From: Pseudomonas pseudonitroreducens
GTDB taxonomy: Bacteria > Pseudomonadota > Gammaproteobacteria > Pseudomonadales > Pseudomonadaceae
Assembly: GCF_021603645.1 (NCBI RefSeq)
Contig: NZ_BQHJ01000012.1
Coordinates: 62,001-126,000, forward strand
Direction of reading: 5' to 3'
Length of the DNA: 64,000 nt
Below the pieces are notes generated by a model. The model had not been told where the DNA came from. It saw only the letters and a program-made list of their open reading frames with translations, and did no database searches. A program made the translations under genes and the position numbers. Shown here piece after piece: positions 24,588-32,230 of this stretch; position 1 is the stretch's first letter, and each line of letters opens with the position of its first letter.

Positions 24588-25217
24588 TCAGCGACCCTCC
24601 GGCGCGGCGAGTTTCAACAGCGCCTCGCGGGCGCGTTCGAGGAAGGCTTCCTTGGCCTCGTCCTCCTGCACCGCCAGCGGTGCGCCGAAGCTCAGCGTGC
24701 ACAGCAGCGGCAACGGCAGTGCGCGGCCCTTGGGCATCACGCGGTTTAGGTTGTCCAGCCATACCGGCACCAGCTCCACCTGCGGATGCGCCTTGGACAG
24801 GTGATAAATGCCGCTCTTGAACGGCAACAGGCGCACTTCCTCGTCGAGGTTGCGGGTGCCCTCGGGGAACAGGATCAGCGAGTCGCCGTCGGCCAGCGCG
24901 CGCTCCACCGGCTCCAGCGGATTGCCGCCTTCTGCGCCGCGCGTGCGGTCGATCAGCACGCCATGGAACACACGGTTGATGATGAAGCCGCGCAGGCCGC
25001 CCTTGCCCCAGTAGTCCATGCCGGCGACCGGGCGGGTGCGCGCGCGCAGTTCAGGCGGCAGCGAGGCCCAGAGCAGCACGAAGTCACCATGGCTGCTGTG
25101 GTTGGCGTAATAGATGCGCTGCGCCGGGATCGGCGTGGTACCGATCCACAGGCTGCGCAGGCCGGTCACCGCGCGGGCGCCGGCGATGATGGCGTAGGCG
25201 AAGAGTCGTTCCAGCAT
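24588..25217 (-). CDS. 1-acylglycerol-3-phosphate acyltransferase (PlsC family)
   Basis: 209 aa. Acyltransferase motif I is NHSSHGD (His-x4-Asp), and the glycerol-phosphate-binding motif is LILFPEGTRN. It would acylate lysophosphatidate to phosphatidate, feeding the CdsA-like enzyme encoded one base downstream. The start at 25217 (MLERLFAYA) has GAGGAA upstream. The E. coli ynb operon does not include a PlsC gene, so this is an expanded version. Confidence 0.85.
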   Translation of the reverse strand: MLERLFAYAIIAGARAVTGLRSLWIGTTPIPAQRIYYANHSSHGDFVLLWASLPPELRARTRPVAGMDYWGKGGLRGFIINRVFHGVLIDRTRGAEGGNPLEPVERALADGDSLILFPEGTRNLDEEVRLLPFKSGIYHLSKAHPQVELVPVWLDNLNRVMPKGRALPLPLLCTLSFGAPLAVQEDEAKEAFLERAREALLKLAAPEGR

Positions 25218-25231
25218 TGCGGGGGCGTTCC

Positions 25232-25678
25232 TCAGGATTGGAAGGTCAGGGCGATCAGGCACAGCAGCGCAACGAGCCACTGCGCAGCGCAGAGCATTAC
25301 CTGCCGGCGCAGGAGTTTCAGCGCACCACGGCTGCGGTCGATCCAGGTGCGACCGGACAGTTCGGCGGGCACTCCGACATAGGTGGCCAGCGCGTCGTCC
25401 AGTTGCCGGGTTTTCTCCGGCAGCGCGTCACCGGCATTGGCCATGGCTTCGAACAGATCGGCGTCCAGCGCCACGCGCATGGCGTAGAACTTCTGCAGCA
25501 GGCCAAGCAGCACCAGCAGGGCCATGCTCAGGCTGTACGCCAGCGTGGCGCTGGCCATCAGCACGCCGTAGAAGCCCAGCGCCAGGGCCAGCACGGTGAG
25601 CGCGGAGGACAAGCCATTGAGGCTGCTACCACGGCGCAGCAGGCTGGCGACCAGGATCAGACTCGGATCAACCGACAT
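25232..25678 (-). CDS. Small membrane protein of the lipid operon, function unknown
   Basis: 148 aa. Three hydrophobic segments are visible (LTVLALALGFYGVLMASATL, SLSMALLVLLGLLQKFY and LCAAQWLVALLCLIALTF). Between them lies a soluble stretch of about 55 residues rich in charged residues (DADLFEAMANAGDALPEK). I do not recognise the family. The start overlaps the phosphatase gene by 11 bases, and it ends 14 bases before plsC, so it belongs to the operon. It may help anchor or partner the acyltransferase or phosphatase (inference). Confidence 0.7.
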   Translation of the reverse strand: MSVDPSLILVASLLRRGSSLNGLSSALTVLALALGFYGVLMASATLAYSLSMALLVLLGLLQKFYAMRVALDADLFEAMANAGDALPEKTRQLDDALATYVGVPAELSGRTWIDRSRGALKLLRRQVMLCAAQWLVALLCLIALTFQS

Positions 25679-27020
25679 GACTCACCTCTCGTGATCGTTG
25701 CGGCTGCCCGGCGACCTGCGCCAGCACCGCGAGTTGTTCGGCCTTGAGCACGATGCGTGGACGCGCGCGGCGAATATGCGCCACCGCGTCCTCGACCGTG
25801 GCCGCCTGGCCGGATAGCAGCAGCCACGCGGCCAGGACCGTCGCACTGCGCGAATAACCCAGGGCGCAGCAGACCAGCAACGGGCCACGCGCGCGAAGTT
25901 CGTCGATCAAGGCGGCGCCCAGTCGGCACTGATCGACGCTGGGCGCAATCAGGTCGAGCAGCGGCAGGCTCGCGTAGCGATCGTCATGCTCAGTGCAGGG
26001 AAGCTCCGCGCACAGGTCGAGCACTCCCAGCTCGGGCCGCGCCTTGCGCTCCGCCGTGCCGGGCAGGCGACCCAGCCAGAGCCCGGGCAGCACTTCATCG
26101 GGCTGCGGGTGCTGGCGCGTCCACGCGCGGGAGTTGATCCAGGCGGCCAGCCGATAAGGCGCCAGCAGCCAGCAGACAGCCAGCGAGTGGCGGCCCTCCG
26201 CGCGCTTCTGGAAGCCCTCCGCGCCGAGGCCGAGGTAGCACAGCGCAACCAGCGCCAGCGACACCGCCGGCCAGCACAACCAGAGCCAGATGCCGCCGCT
26301 CAGCGCCAACACTCCGCAAAGCGCCGCGCCGATGGCGTAGAAGGCGGCCAGTCGAAGTCGCCGCGGATCGAAGCTCAGCTTCCAGGAGGCCAGTGGTGAG
26401 CGCCCTTCCCGCGGCCACAGCCAGAGGCAGAAGAAACCGGCCAGGGCACCCGTCGGCACATCGATGAAGTGATGCTGCCAGGTGGTCAGTACCGACAGCC
26501 CGATCAGCGCGAACCAGCCATGCAGCAGCCAGCGCCAGACTCCGCTGGCGTAGCGCCCGTAGGCCGCCCAGAGCACCACCAGCAACGCGATGTGCAGTGA
26601 TGGCGCCTGGTTGAATGGCTTGTCGAAGCCCATCAGTACGTCGAACAACCAGCCGAACAGGCCATCCAGCGCCGGCCGCTCGAAGCTGAAGCGCAGCGGG
26701 AAAAGCAGGAAGCAGCTCACCGCGATCACCTGCGCCGTGAGCAGGCGCAGGCCATGGCTGTCCAGCTCGCGGCGGGTGCGCGGCAGCAGGAAGGACAAAC
26801 CGTAGAGCAGGTCGATCGACCAGTACGGAATGATCGTCCACGGCCACAGCGGCATGCCGCGCTCCCAGTCGAACACCAGCACGCCGACCGTCTCGCGCTG
26901 CCCGGTCAGCCAGTTGGCGAAGCCGTAGCTGGCGAAGAAGAACGGCGCGAGGCACAGCAGCCAGATCACCGCCCGACGAAATACACCGGGGTCGCGCGGC
27001 GGCATCGCTACAGCCATCAA
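25668..27020 (-). CDS. ynbD: PAP2 / dual-specificity phosphatase fusion (YnbD-like)
   Basis: 450 aa. The N-terminal part is a membrane PAP2-type lipid phosphatase with KPFNQAPSLHIAL (residues 134-146) and WQHHFIDVPTG (181-191) carrying the active His residues. The C-terminal part is a dual-specificity phosphatase-like domain with CALGYSRS, Cys385 and Arg391 (C-x5-R). The usual His before the Cys is Cys here. This fusion is the hallmark of E. coli YnbD. Its start overlaps the upstream gene by 4 bases. Likely substrate: a phosphorylated lipid such as a phosphatidyl-alcohol phosphate (inference). Confidence 0.85.
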   Translation of the reverse strand: MMAVAMPPRDPGVFRRAVIWLLCLAPFFFASYGFANWLTGQRETVGVLVFDWERGMPLWPWTIIPYWSIDLLYGLSFLLPRTRRELDSHGLRLLTAQVIAVSCFLLFPLRFSFERPALDGLFGWLFDVLMGFDKPFNQAPSLHIALLVVLWAAYGRYASGVWRWLLHGWFALIGLSVLTTWQHHFIDVPTGALAGFFCLWLWPREGRSPLASWKLSFDPRRLRLAAFYAIGAALCGVLALSGGIWLWLCWPAVSLALVALCYLGLGAEGFQKRAEGRHSLAVCWLLAPYRLAAWINSRAWTRQHPQPDEVLPGLWLGRLPGTAERKARPELGVLDLCAELPCTEHDDRYASLPLLDLIAPSVDQCRLGAALIDELRARGPLLVCCALGYSRSATVLAAWLLLSGQAATVEDAVAHIRRARPRIVLKAEQLAVLAQVAGQPQRSREVSHVG

Positions 27021-28774
27021 CTACGCTCCCGGCGCGCCAGGGATACGCTGAAGATGCCGTCCTCGTCGATGCGCTGGGCCAGCTTGCGGAAGCCCGCCGC
27101 TTCAACCAGCTGATCCATCTCCAGTTGCGTGCGGCGGCGCATGACCCAGGCCTGGCCGGCGCGATGGCTGGTGAGGGCACGGGCGATCAGTTCCAGTTGC
27201 GGGTGCCAGGGCTGGCCGGTGTAGATCAGGTAGCCGCCCTCCTCGACCGCCTCGCCGAGCCCGGCCAGCGAGCCGCTGACCAGGGCGTTGTCGGCGAACA
27301 GCTCGTAGAGACCGGAGACCACCGCCAGGCTCGGTTTCGGCTCGACAGCGGCCAGGTCTGCGCCATCGAAGGCGTCGCCCTGGACAAAGCGCGCACGCTC
27401 CTGCAGCCCCAGGCGCTCGATCAGCGCAGAGCCTTCGCGCACGTTCAGTTCGCTGTAGTCGCGCAGCAGCACGCTTTCCGGCAGCGATTCGACGCCGTGC
27501 AGCGCTTCGAGAATGTAGCGCCCGTGGCCCGCGGCGATATCGAGGATGCGCACCTCGCGGCCCTGCTCGCGCAGGCTGGCCATGGCCAGGCGCAGCAATT
27601 CCTCGATGTGTACCTTGCGCTGGCGGATGCCACGCCAGCCGGCGGACTCCAGGTAGGTGCGGTCGATCATCCGCCCCACCGGCCCCGCGCCGGCGGGCTG
27701 GTTGCGGTAGACGTAATCCAGCGTGCTGCCGGAATCGAAGCCGGTCTGGAAGCCGAGGTTGATGCCGTCCGACAGCAGCCGGCCTAGGCGCATGTTGGCG
27801 CGTGTCGCGCGCCAGTAGAGGTCGCGGATCGACCAGTTGGGCAGCGGGGTCGCCAGGGCTTCGGCTTCGGCGCAGGTGTAGCCGAAGCGGTCGGCGTCGC
27901 GCAGGTCCGGGCGTTCCGGCGCGCGGGCAAAGCATTCGAGAATGAAGCGCTGCGCGCGGCTCACTGCCTGCTCGCGGTTCAGCTCGCCGAGGGTGTCGTG
28001 GAAGAAACCGGGCAGGATGTGCAGTTCCTTGCGCGCCGTGCCGAGGTTGTCGAAGAAGCGCTGCTGCGGCTTGCGGTGTACCACGAAGTCGGAGCCGGAG
28101 ATCAGCAGCTGGGTCGGCACCTGGATCGCCTGTGCGTCCGCTACCACGCGGTCCGCGGCCTCATACAGGCCCAGCAGCACGTTCACCGAGATCGCCTTGG
28201 CGATCAGCGGGTCGCTGTCATAGGAGGCGATGCGCTGGGGATCGTGGGTGAGGAATTTCGCCTTCACATAGCTGTTGACGAAGAAGTTGCCGCGCCAGGC
28301 CCTCGCCAGTTTCAGGCCCGGCCGGGCGAAGGGCACGTAGAGCTTGACCTTGAACGCCGGCGAAGCAAGCACGAGGCTGCGGATCGGCGGGGCGTAGTCG
28401 TGGACCCAGGTGGAGGCGACCACGGCGCCGACGCTCTGCGCCACGACGGCCATGTCACTGATGGCGATGCCGTGAGTGGCAGCGAGGTGCTCGACGAAGG
28501 TCTGCACGTCACGCACGCTGGTGCCGAAGCTCGGGCTGTCGCCGCGCGCACCGGGCGACTGGCCGTGGCCGCGGGCATCCCAGGCGAAGACATCGAAGCC
28601 GGGCAGGTCGACCTCGTCGGCGAGGTGGCCGATGCGCCCGGAATGTTCATGCCCACGGTGGAACAACAGCACCGCGCGGCGCGGCTCCGCACTGGCGGCT
28701 GCGGCTGGCCAATGGCGATAGAACAGCTCAACGCCGTCGTGGGTAACGAAGTGGTGATTCGAAGACTCGCGCAT
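27017..28774 (-). CDS. ynbC: Alpha/beta hydrolase-methyltransferase fusion (YnbC-like)
   Basis: 585 aa. Residues 1-290 are an alpha/beta hydrolase with an oxyanion region LLFHRGHEHS, AWDARGHGQS, and a nucleophile Ser114 in VAQSVGAVV. Residues about 385-585 are a class I SAM methyltransferase with motif I ILDIAAGHGRY (410-420). The same fusion is YnbC in E. coli. It could de-acylate and methylate a phospholipid head group, but the reaction is not known to me. Start 28774 has GAGGAA just upstream. Confidence 0.85.
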   Translation of the reverse strand: MRESSNHHFVTHDGVELFYRHWPAAAASAEPRRAVLLFHRGHEHSGRIGHLADEVDLPGFDVFAWDARGHGQSPGARGDSPSFGTSVRDVQTFVEHLAATHGIAISDMAVVAQSVGAVVASTWVHDYAPPIRSLVLASPAFKVKLYVPFARPGLKLARAWRGNFFVNSYVKAKFLTHDPQRIASYDSDPLIAKAISVNVLLGLYEAADRVVADAQAIQVPTQLLISGSDFVVHRKPQQRFFDNLGTARKELHILPGFFHDTLGELNREQAVSRAQRFILECFARAPERPDLRDADRFGYTCAEAEALATPLPNWSIRDLYWRATRANMRLGRLLSDGINLGFQTGFDSGSTLDYVYRNQPAGAGPVGRMIDRTYLESAGWRGIRQRKVHIEELLRLAMASLREQGREVRILDIAAGHGRYILEALHGVESLPESVLLRDYSELNVREGSALIERLGLQERARFVQGDAFDGADLAAVEPKPSLAVVSGLYELFADNALVSGSLAGLGEAVEEGGYLIYTGQPWHPQLELIARALTSHRAGQAWVMRRRTQLEMDQLVEAAGFRKLAQRIDEDGIFSVSLARRERS

Positions 28775-28839
28775 AACTTCCTCTGTTTCGATGGCTTGCG
28801 GGACAGTCCTGTGCCCTTCCTGACGTGACAGGCCCTGGT

Positions 28840-29460
28840 TCAACCGGCCTGTTGTTCCTTCTGTTCGGCCAGCCCCTGGCGCACCCGGTTGACGATAGTC
28901 AGCACCAGCAGCAGCGCCAGCAGCATCAGCAACGGGTCGAGCCAGTTCAGCGGCAGCAGGCCGCTGGCCACGCCGGCGCCGAAGATGCCGAAGCACAGTG
29001 CGCGGTCGCTCTTGCCCATGGGCCCGTCGTAACGCCGCGAGGCGCCGACCATCACGCCCAGCACCCCGGCGTACTCGCTGATCAGCGCCAGCAGGACCAC
29101 CAACAGCACCAGCGCCGGGGTCACACCCGGCAGCAGGGCGAACGGCAGGTACAGCGCGCTGTCGGCGATCACATCGGTCAGTTCGTTGAGGTAGGCGCCC
29201 AGCTTCGACTGCTGGCCGAACTCGCGGGCGAGCATGCCGTCCATGGCGTTGAGCGCCATGCGCAGGAACATCCACAGGGGGATCAGCAGGAATATCCAGG
29301 CGTGGCTGGCCAGCAGCGCGACGCAGAGCGCAACCAGCAGCGAGAGAGCACAGGCGGCCAGCGTCACCTGGTTGGCGGTGACACCGCGCTGGTTGAGACG
29401 CGCGACCTGGGGGCGGAGAAGGTTCTGGAAGCGGGACTTGAGCTGGTAGACGGAGATCAT
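28840..29460 (-). CDS. ynbA: CDP-alcohol phosphatidyltransferase (YnbA-like)
   Basis: 206 aa, about six helices. The family motif D-x2-DG-x2-AR-x8-G-x3-D-x3-D is visible as NAMDGMLAR ... GAYLNELTD, but the first and third Asp are Asn (Asn71, Asn92), while Asp74, Arg79, Gly88 and Asp96 are kept. It would transfer a phosphatidyl group from CDP-diacylglycerol to an alcohol. It is the first gene of the operon. Start 29460 has AAGGA closely upstream; an ATG 15 bases earlier is an alternative. Confidence 0.82.
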   Translation of the reverse strand: MISVYQLKSRFQNLLRPQVARLNQRGVTANQVTLAACALSLLVALCVALLASHAWIFLLIPLWMFLRMALNAMDGMLAREFGQQSKLGAYLNELTDVIADSALYLPFALLPGVTPALVLLVVLLALISEYAGVLGVMVGASRRYDGPMGKSDRALCFGIFGAGVASGLLPLNWLDPLLMLLALLLVLTIVNRVRQGLAEQKEQQAG

Positions 29461-29781
29461 GAGGTTCCTTCTCATAGTTCGGAACAGGGCAGGGTTCGGA
29501 ACGAGCGGTTCGAACGAACGATCCACAGCCTTGTGGACCAGGGAGCTTAGCCGCACCCCGGCGCCAGGGCTGTCAGATATGTCTCAACAACATAGATGAC
29601 CGATCCTAGGCAGCAGGGCACACGGCGTAGGCTGATGCTGTCAGCGGCGCGACCGCCGGCATCGTCGGATTCCCCGCGCCAAATTTTTTTCGCCCGGCCT
29701 TAATCCTTCTTCGCGAGCTGTCGCCTTACCCCTTCAGCAGGCACAACGCCGGCTTCATTCAGCTCATACAGGAAGTCCACC
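29461..29781. other. Intergenic region between ynbA and the flagellin gene
   Basis: 321 bases between divergent units. It holds the triple palindrome near ynbA and, on the flagellin side, a T-rich tract (CAAATTTTTTT, about 29690-29700). I could not find a convincing sigma-28 promoter for the flagellin gene; a CCGATC core near 29600 has no -35 element at the right spacing. Confidence 0.45.
29477..29515. promoter_or_regulatory. Three tandem GTTC(G)GAAC palindromes upstream of ynbA
   Basis: GTTCGGAAC (29477-29485), GTTCGGAAC (29494-29502) and GTTCGAAC (29508-29515) lie within 39 bases, 17-55 bases before the ynbA start. Three near-identical palindromes in a promoter region look like an operator array for a dimeric regulator. 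No regulator gene is adjacent. Confidence 0.5.
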
Positions 29782-30621
29782 ATGGCCTTGTCGATTCAAA
29801 CCAACTACTCATCCCTGATCACCCAGACCAGCCTGAGCAAGACCAACGGTCAGCTGGCTACTTCCCAGCAGCGCCTGGGCACCGGCCTGCGCATCAACTC
29901 CGCCGCCGACGACGCCGCCGGCCTGCAGATCGCCACCCGCCTGAACGCCCAGACCCGCGGCATGAACGTTGCCATGCGCAACACCAGCGACGCCGTTTCC
30001 ATGCTGCAGACCGGCGAAGGCGCCTTCAGCGAAGCTACCGACATCCTGCAGCGCATGAAGGACCTGGCCACCCAGTCCGCCAACGGCACCAACTCCGACA
30101 AGGACTTGGACGCCCTGAAGTCCGAGTTCGACGAGCTGGGCAAAGAGCTGACCAACATCGTCACCAACACCAAGTACGCTGGCGACAGCCTGTTCGGCAC
30201 CGGCGGCAAGCTGGCAGCCGACATCAAGTTCCAGATCGGCTCCGACTCCGCTGAAGTCATGACCGTTGCCGCCGCCGACACCGACATCGCCGCCACCGTC
30301 ACCGCGCTGGGCACCACCGTCCAGGCCCTGGACCCGAAAGCCGGCGCCGCTGCCGCGATCACCGGCCTGAACGATGCCCTGGACCAGGTCGGCAAGACCC
30401 GCGCTGCCTTCGGTGCCGCGATCAACCGCCTGGGCCACACTTCCAACAACCTGGCCAACATGAAGGACAACACCGACATGGCCAAGGGCCGCATCATGGA
30501 TGCCGATTTCGCCAGCGAAACCGCCAACATGACCAAGAGCTCGATGCTGATGCAGTCCGGCATCTCCATGCTCAAGCAAGCGGGCCAGATGCCCAGCATG
30601 ATCATGGGCCTGCTGGGCTAA
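29782..30621 (+). CDS. lafA: Lateral flagellin LafA
   Basis: 279 aa, a small flagellin. The conserved D0-D1 ends are present: SLSKTNGQLATSQQRLGTGLRINSAADDAAGLQIA at the N-terminus and GRIMDADFASETANMTKSSMLMQSG at the C-terminus. The variable D2-D3 region is almost absent (roughly residues 130-190), giving a size like lateral flagellins of Vibrio and Aeromonas. It has its own transcript ending at two hairpins. It lies next to the LafZ-like regulator, as in Flag-2 loci. Confidence 0.93.
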   Translation: MALSIQTNYSSLITQTSLSKTNGQLATSQQRLGTGLRINSAADDAAGLQIATRLNAQTRGMNVAMRNTSDAVSMLQTGEGAFSEATDILQRMKDLATQSANGTNSDKDLDALKSEFDELGKELTNIVTNTKYAGDSLFGTGGKLAADIKFQIGSDSAEVMTVAAADTDIAATVTALGTTVQALDPKAGAAAAITGLNDALDQVGKTRAAFGAAINRLGHTSNNLANMKDNTDMAKGRIMDADFASETANMTKSSMLMQSGISMLKQAGQMPSMIMGLLG

Positions 30622-30632
30622 GGCCCGGCCTG

Positions 30633-30694
30633 CGCGAGGCGGCCCGCCTCGCGTAGCCTGAATCGACAGCGCCCCGCCCGTGCGGGGCGTTGTG
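30633..30694 (+). terminator. Two hairpins after the flagellin gene
   Basis: CGCGAGGCGG C CCGCCTCGCG (30633-30653) and CGCCCCGC CCGT GCGGGGCG TTGT (30670-30693). The second has a short T-containing tail. The pair probably ends the abundant flagellin message and protects its 3' end. Confidence 0.7.
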
Positions 30695-30797
30695 CTGTCT
30701 GCGGGTACGCTGACAGGCGGCATTGCGACTAGCAGTCGCGGCGCAGCCGCTCTGCGCCAGTGCTTTCAAGGCTTGTAGGAAAATAGCAAGCACGAGT

Positions 30798-30838
30798 GTG
30801 CAAAATTCAGAACTTGCACCCACATTTTTCTGACGTCA
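30798..30838. promoter_or_regulatory. Palindromes upstream of the LafZ-like gene
   Basis: GTGCAA-N10-TTGCAC (30798-30819) and the perfect palindrome TGACGTCA (30831-30838) lie 74-114 bases before the lafZ start in a locally AT-richer stretch. They may be binding sites of the winged-helix regulator itself or of another factor. Confidence 0.4.
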
Positions 30839-30911
30839 AAATAATGCCTCTGCCTCCATGGACAAATGGAGTTTCCCCGCGACCGTCAAGGGAGCGGCTC
30901 GCAAGGGCAAG

Positions 30912-31751
30912 ATGAACACACTCACTTCCACGCTGCCGGACAGTCGGCCGATCGCCTGCCTGACCCTCCGGACCGGGCGTTCCGATTGCGTTGCGCAGTT
31001 CTACCCCGCGCTCTATCAACTCGACCTCGACCGTGATGGCCAGGTAGAGCGTATCGACCTGGGTTTTTCCGGCAGCCGCGTGCTCGAGCGCCTGCTGCAG
31101 AGCCCGGGGGACGTGGTGGCGCGCGATGAGTTGCTGACCCATGCGTGGTCTGACCGCGTCGTCGGCCAGGGCAGCCTGAACCAGCAGATCTATACCCTGC
31201 GCCAGGTGCTGGCGGACGAGAAGCAGCGGCAGATCATCCAGACGCTGCCGCGCCGCGGCTACATGTTCAACCCGCAGTACCTGGTCAGCCCGGCTGGCGA
31301 ACCGGATGCGGAAGTCGCCGACGCTACGCCGGAAGTCATTCCGCTGGATCGCGCAGTCCCTGCACCAGGGTTGCGGCCGCCAAGTCTGCGGCGCCTGAAA
31401 TTCGCCGCCGCCAGCCTGTGTATCCTCGGGCTCCTGGTCCTCTCCGGTGCCTTCTACTACACCCAGGTACGCAGCCCGGTGCGCACCGCCGAACAGAATC
31501 TCGGCACCCTGCAGATCACCTACGTCGAAGACAACGAACAGGACCTGCAGCGGCTGATCAGTAACACCCGGCCCCTGGCCCACCAGTTGGCCGACCTCGC
31601 CACCCGCCCCATCGGCCTCATGCTGCACATGACCTCGGGCTTCTACGAACTGGTCTGCGTGCAACCCGAAGGCAATTCCAACTGGCTGCTGATCCACGAA
31701 AGCCAGGTCGCCCGGATTCCCCAGGAGCAGCTGCGCAAGTGCCTGAACTGA
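30912..31751 (+). CDS. lafZ: LafZ-like ToxR-family transmembrane transcription regulator
   Basis: 279 aa. Residues about 45-120 form an OmpR/ToxR-type winged helix (LERLLQSPGDVVARDELLTHAW, LNQQIYTLRQVLADE, IIQTLPRRGYMFNP). One membrane helix follows at 164-183 (FAAASLCILGLLVLSGAFYY), then a periplasmic domain of about 95 residues. This one-component membrane layout is that of ToxR/CadC. Flag-2 clusters carry a putative transmembrane regulator named LafZ at this place next to flagellin. ATG 30912 has AGGG upstream; ATG 30858 has none. It overlaps the next gene by 13 bases. Confidence 0.75.
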   Translation: MNTLTSTLPDSRPIACLTLRTGRSDCVAQFYPALYQLDLDRDGQVERIDLGFSGSRVLERLLQSPGDVVARDELLTHAWSDRVVGQGSLNQQIYTLRQVLADEKQRQIIQTLPRRGYMFNPQYLVSPAGEPDAEVADATPEVIPLDRAVPAPGLRPPSLRRLKFAAASLCILGLLVLSGAFYYTQVRSPVRTAEQNLGTLQITYVEDNEQDLQRLISNTRPLAHQLADLATRPIGLMLHMTSGFYELVCVQPEGNSNWLLIHESQVARIPQEQLRKCLN

Positions 31752-32224
31752 CCTTTCGCCGCCAGGCCGGCGTGGCCCGCCGCTGCCTGCTGATCTCGCT
31801 GTTCGGCGTCATGTGCCTGGCCCTGGCGCTGGGCATGCTGTGGAAACACGCCCACAGCACCTCGGCCATCGACGGCCGCTACGCCTCCACCGGCCAGGTG
31901 CTGCTGGGCAACGGCAAGGTGCTGGAAATCGCCCAGACCACCATGTTCCACGAAGGGCGCTTCTATTCGATGATCCAGCAGGACGCCAACATCCTCGAAG
32001 TCTCCGGCCAGGTGGGCAACGATCTCGGCGGGCGCTACCAGTTGCAGGTGGAAGAAAACAGCATCAGCAACCTGCAGGCCGACAGCGGCCTGGACAGCGA
32101 GCTGATCTTCAACCTGCTCTACGGCCGCCAGCGCGGCGCGCGCATCACCCTCGAACCCCTGGGCGGCTGCCTCTACGGCGTGGAGACACGCCAGGTGTTC
32201 TGTCCGCGCCTGCGCAACCGCTGA
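31739..32224 (+). CDS. Small membrane-anchored protein coupled to LafZ, function unknown
   Basis: 161 aa, GTG start at 31739 with AGGAG upstream. One N-terminal membrane helix (CLLISLFGVMCLALALGML) is followed by a predicted periplasmic domain (residues about 38-161) with two Cys (in GGCLYG and VFCPRL) that could form a disulfide. I do not recognise the domain. The 13-base overlap with the ToxR-like gene, and the shared topology, recall ToxR-ToxS pairs, in which the second protein stabilises the regulator's periplasmic domain (inference). Confidence 0.7.
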   Translation: MPELTFRRQAGVARRCLLISLFGVMCLALALGMLWKHAHSTSAIDGRYASTGQVLLGNGKVLEIAQTTMFHEGRFYSMIQQDANILEVSGQVGNDLGGRYQLQVEENSISNLQADSGLDSELIFNLLYGRQRGARITLEPLGGCLYGVETRQVFCPRLRNR

Positions 32225-32230
32225 GCCCTC

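Noticed and set aside
29583-29606. Sigma-28 promoter for flagellin (TCAA ... CCGATC)
   Set aside because: The spacing between the two boxes is about 4 bases short of the sigma-28 requirement.
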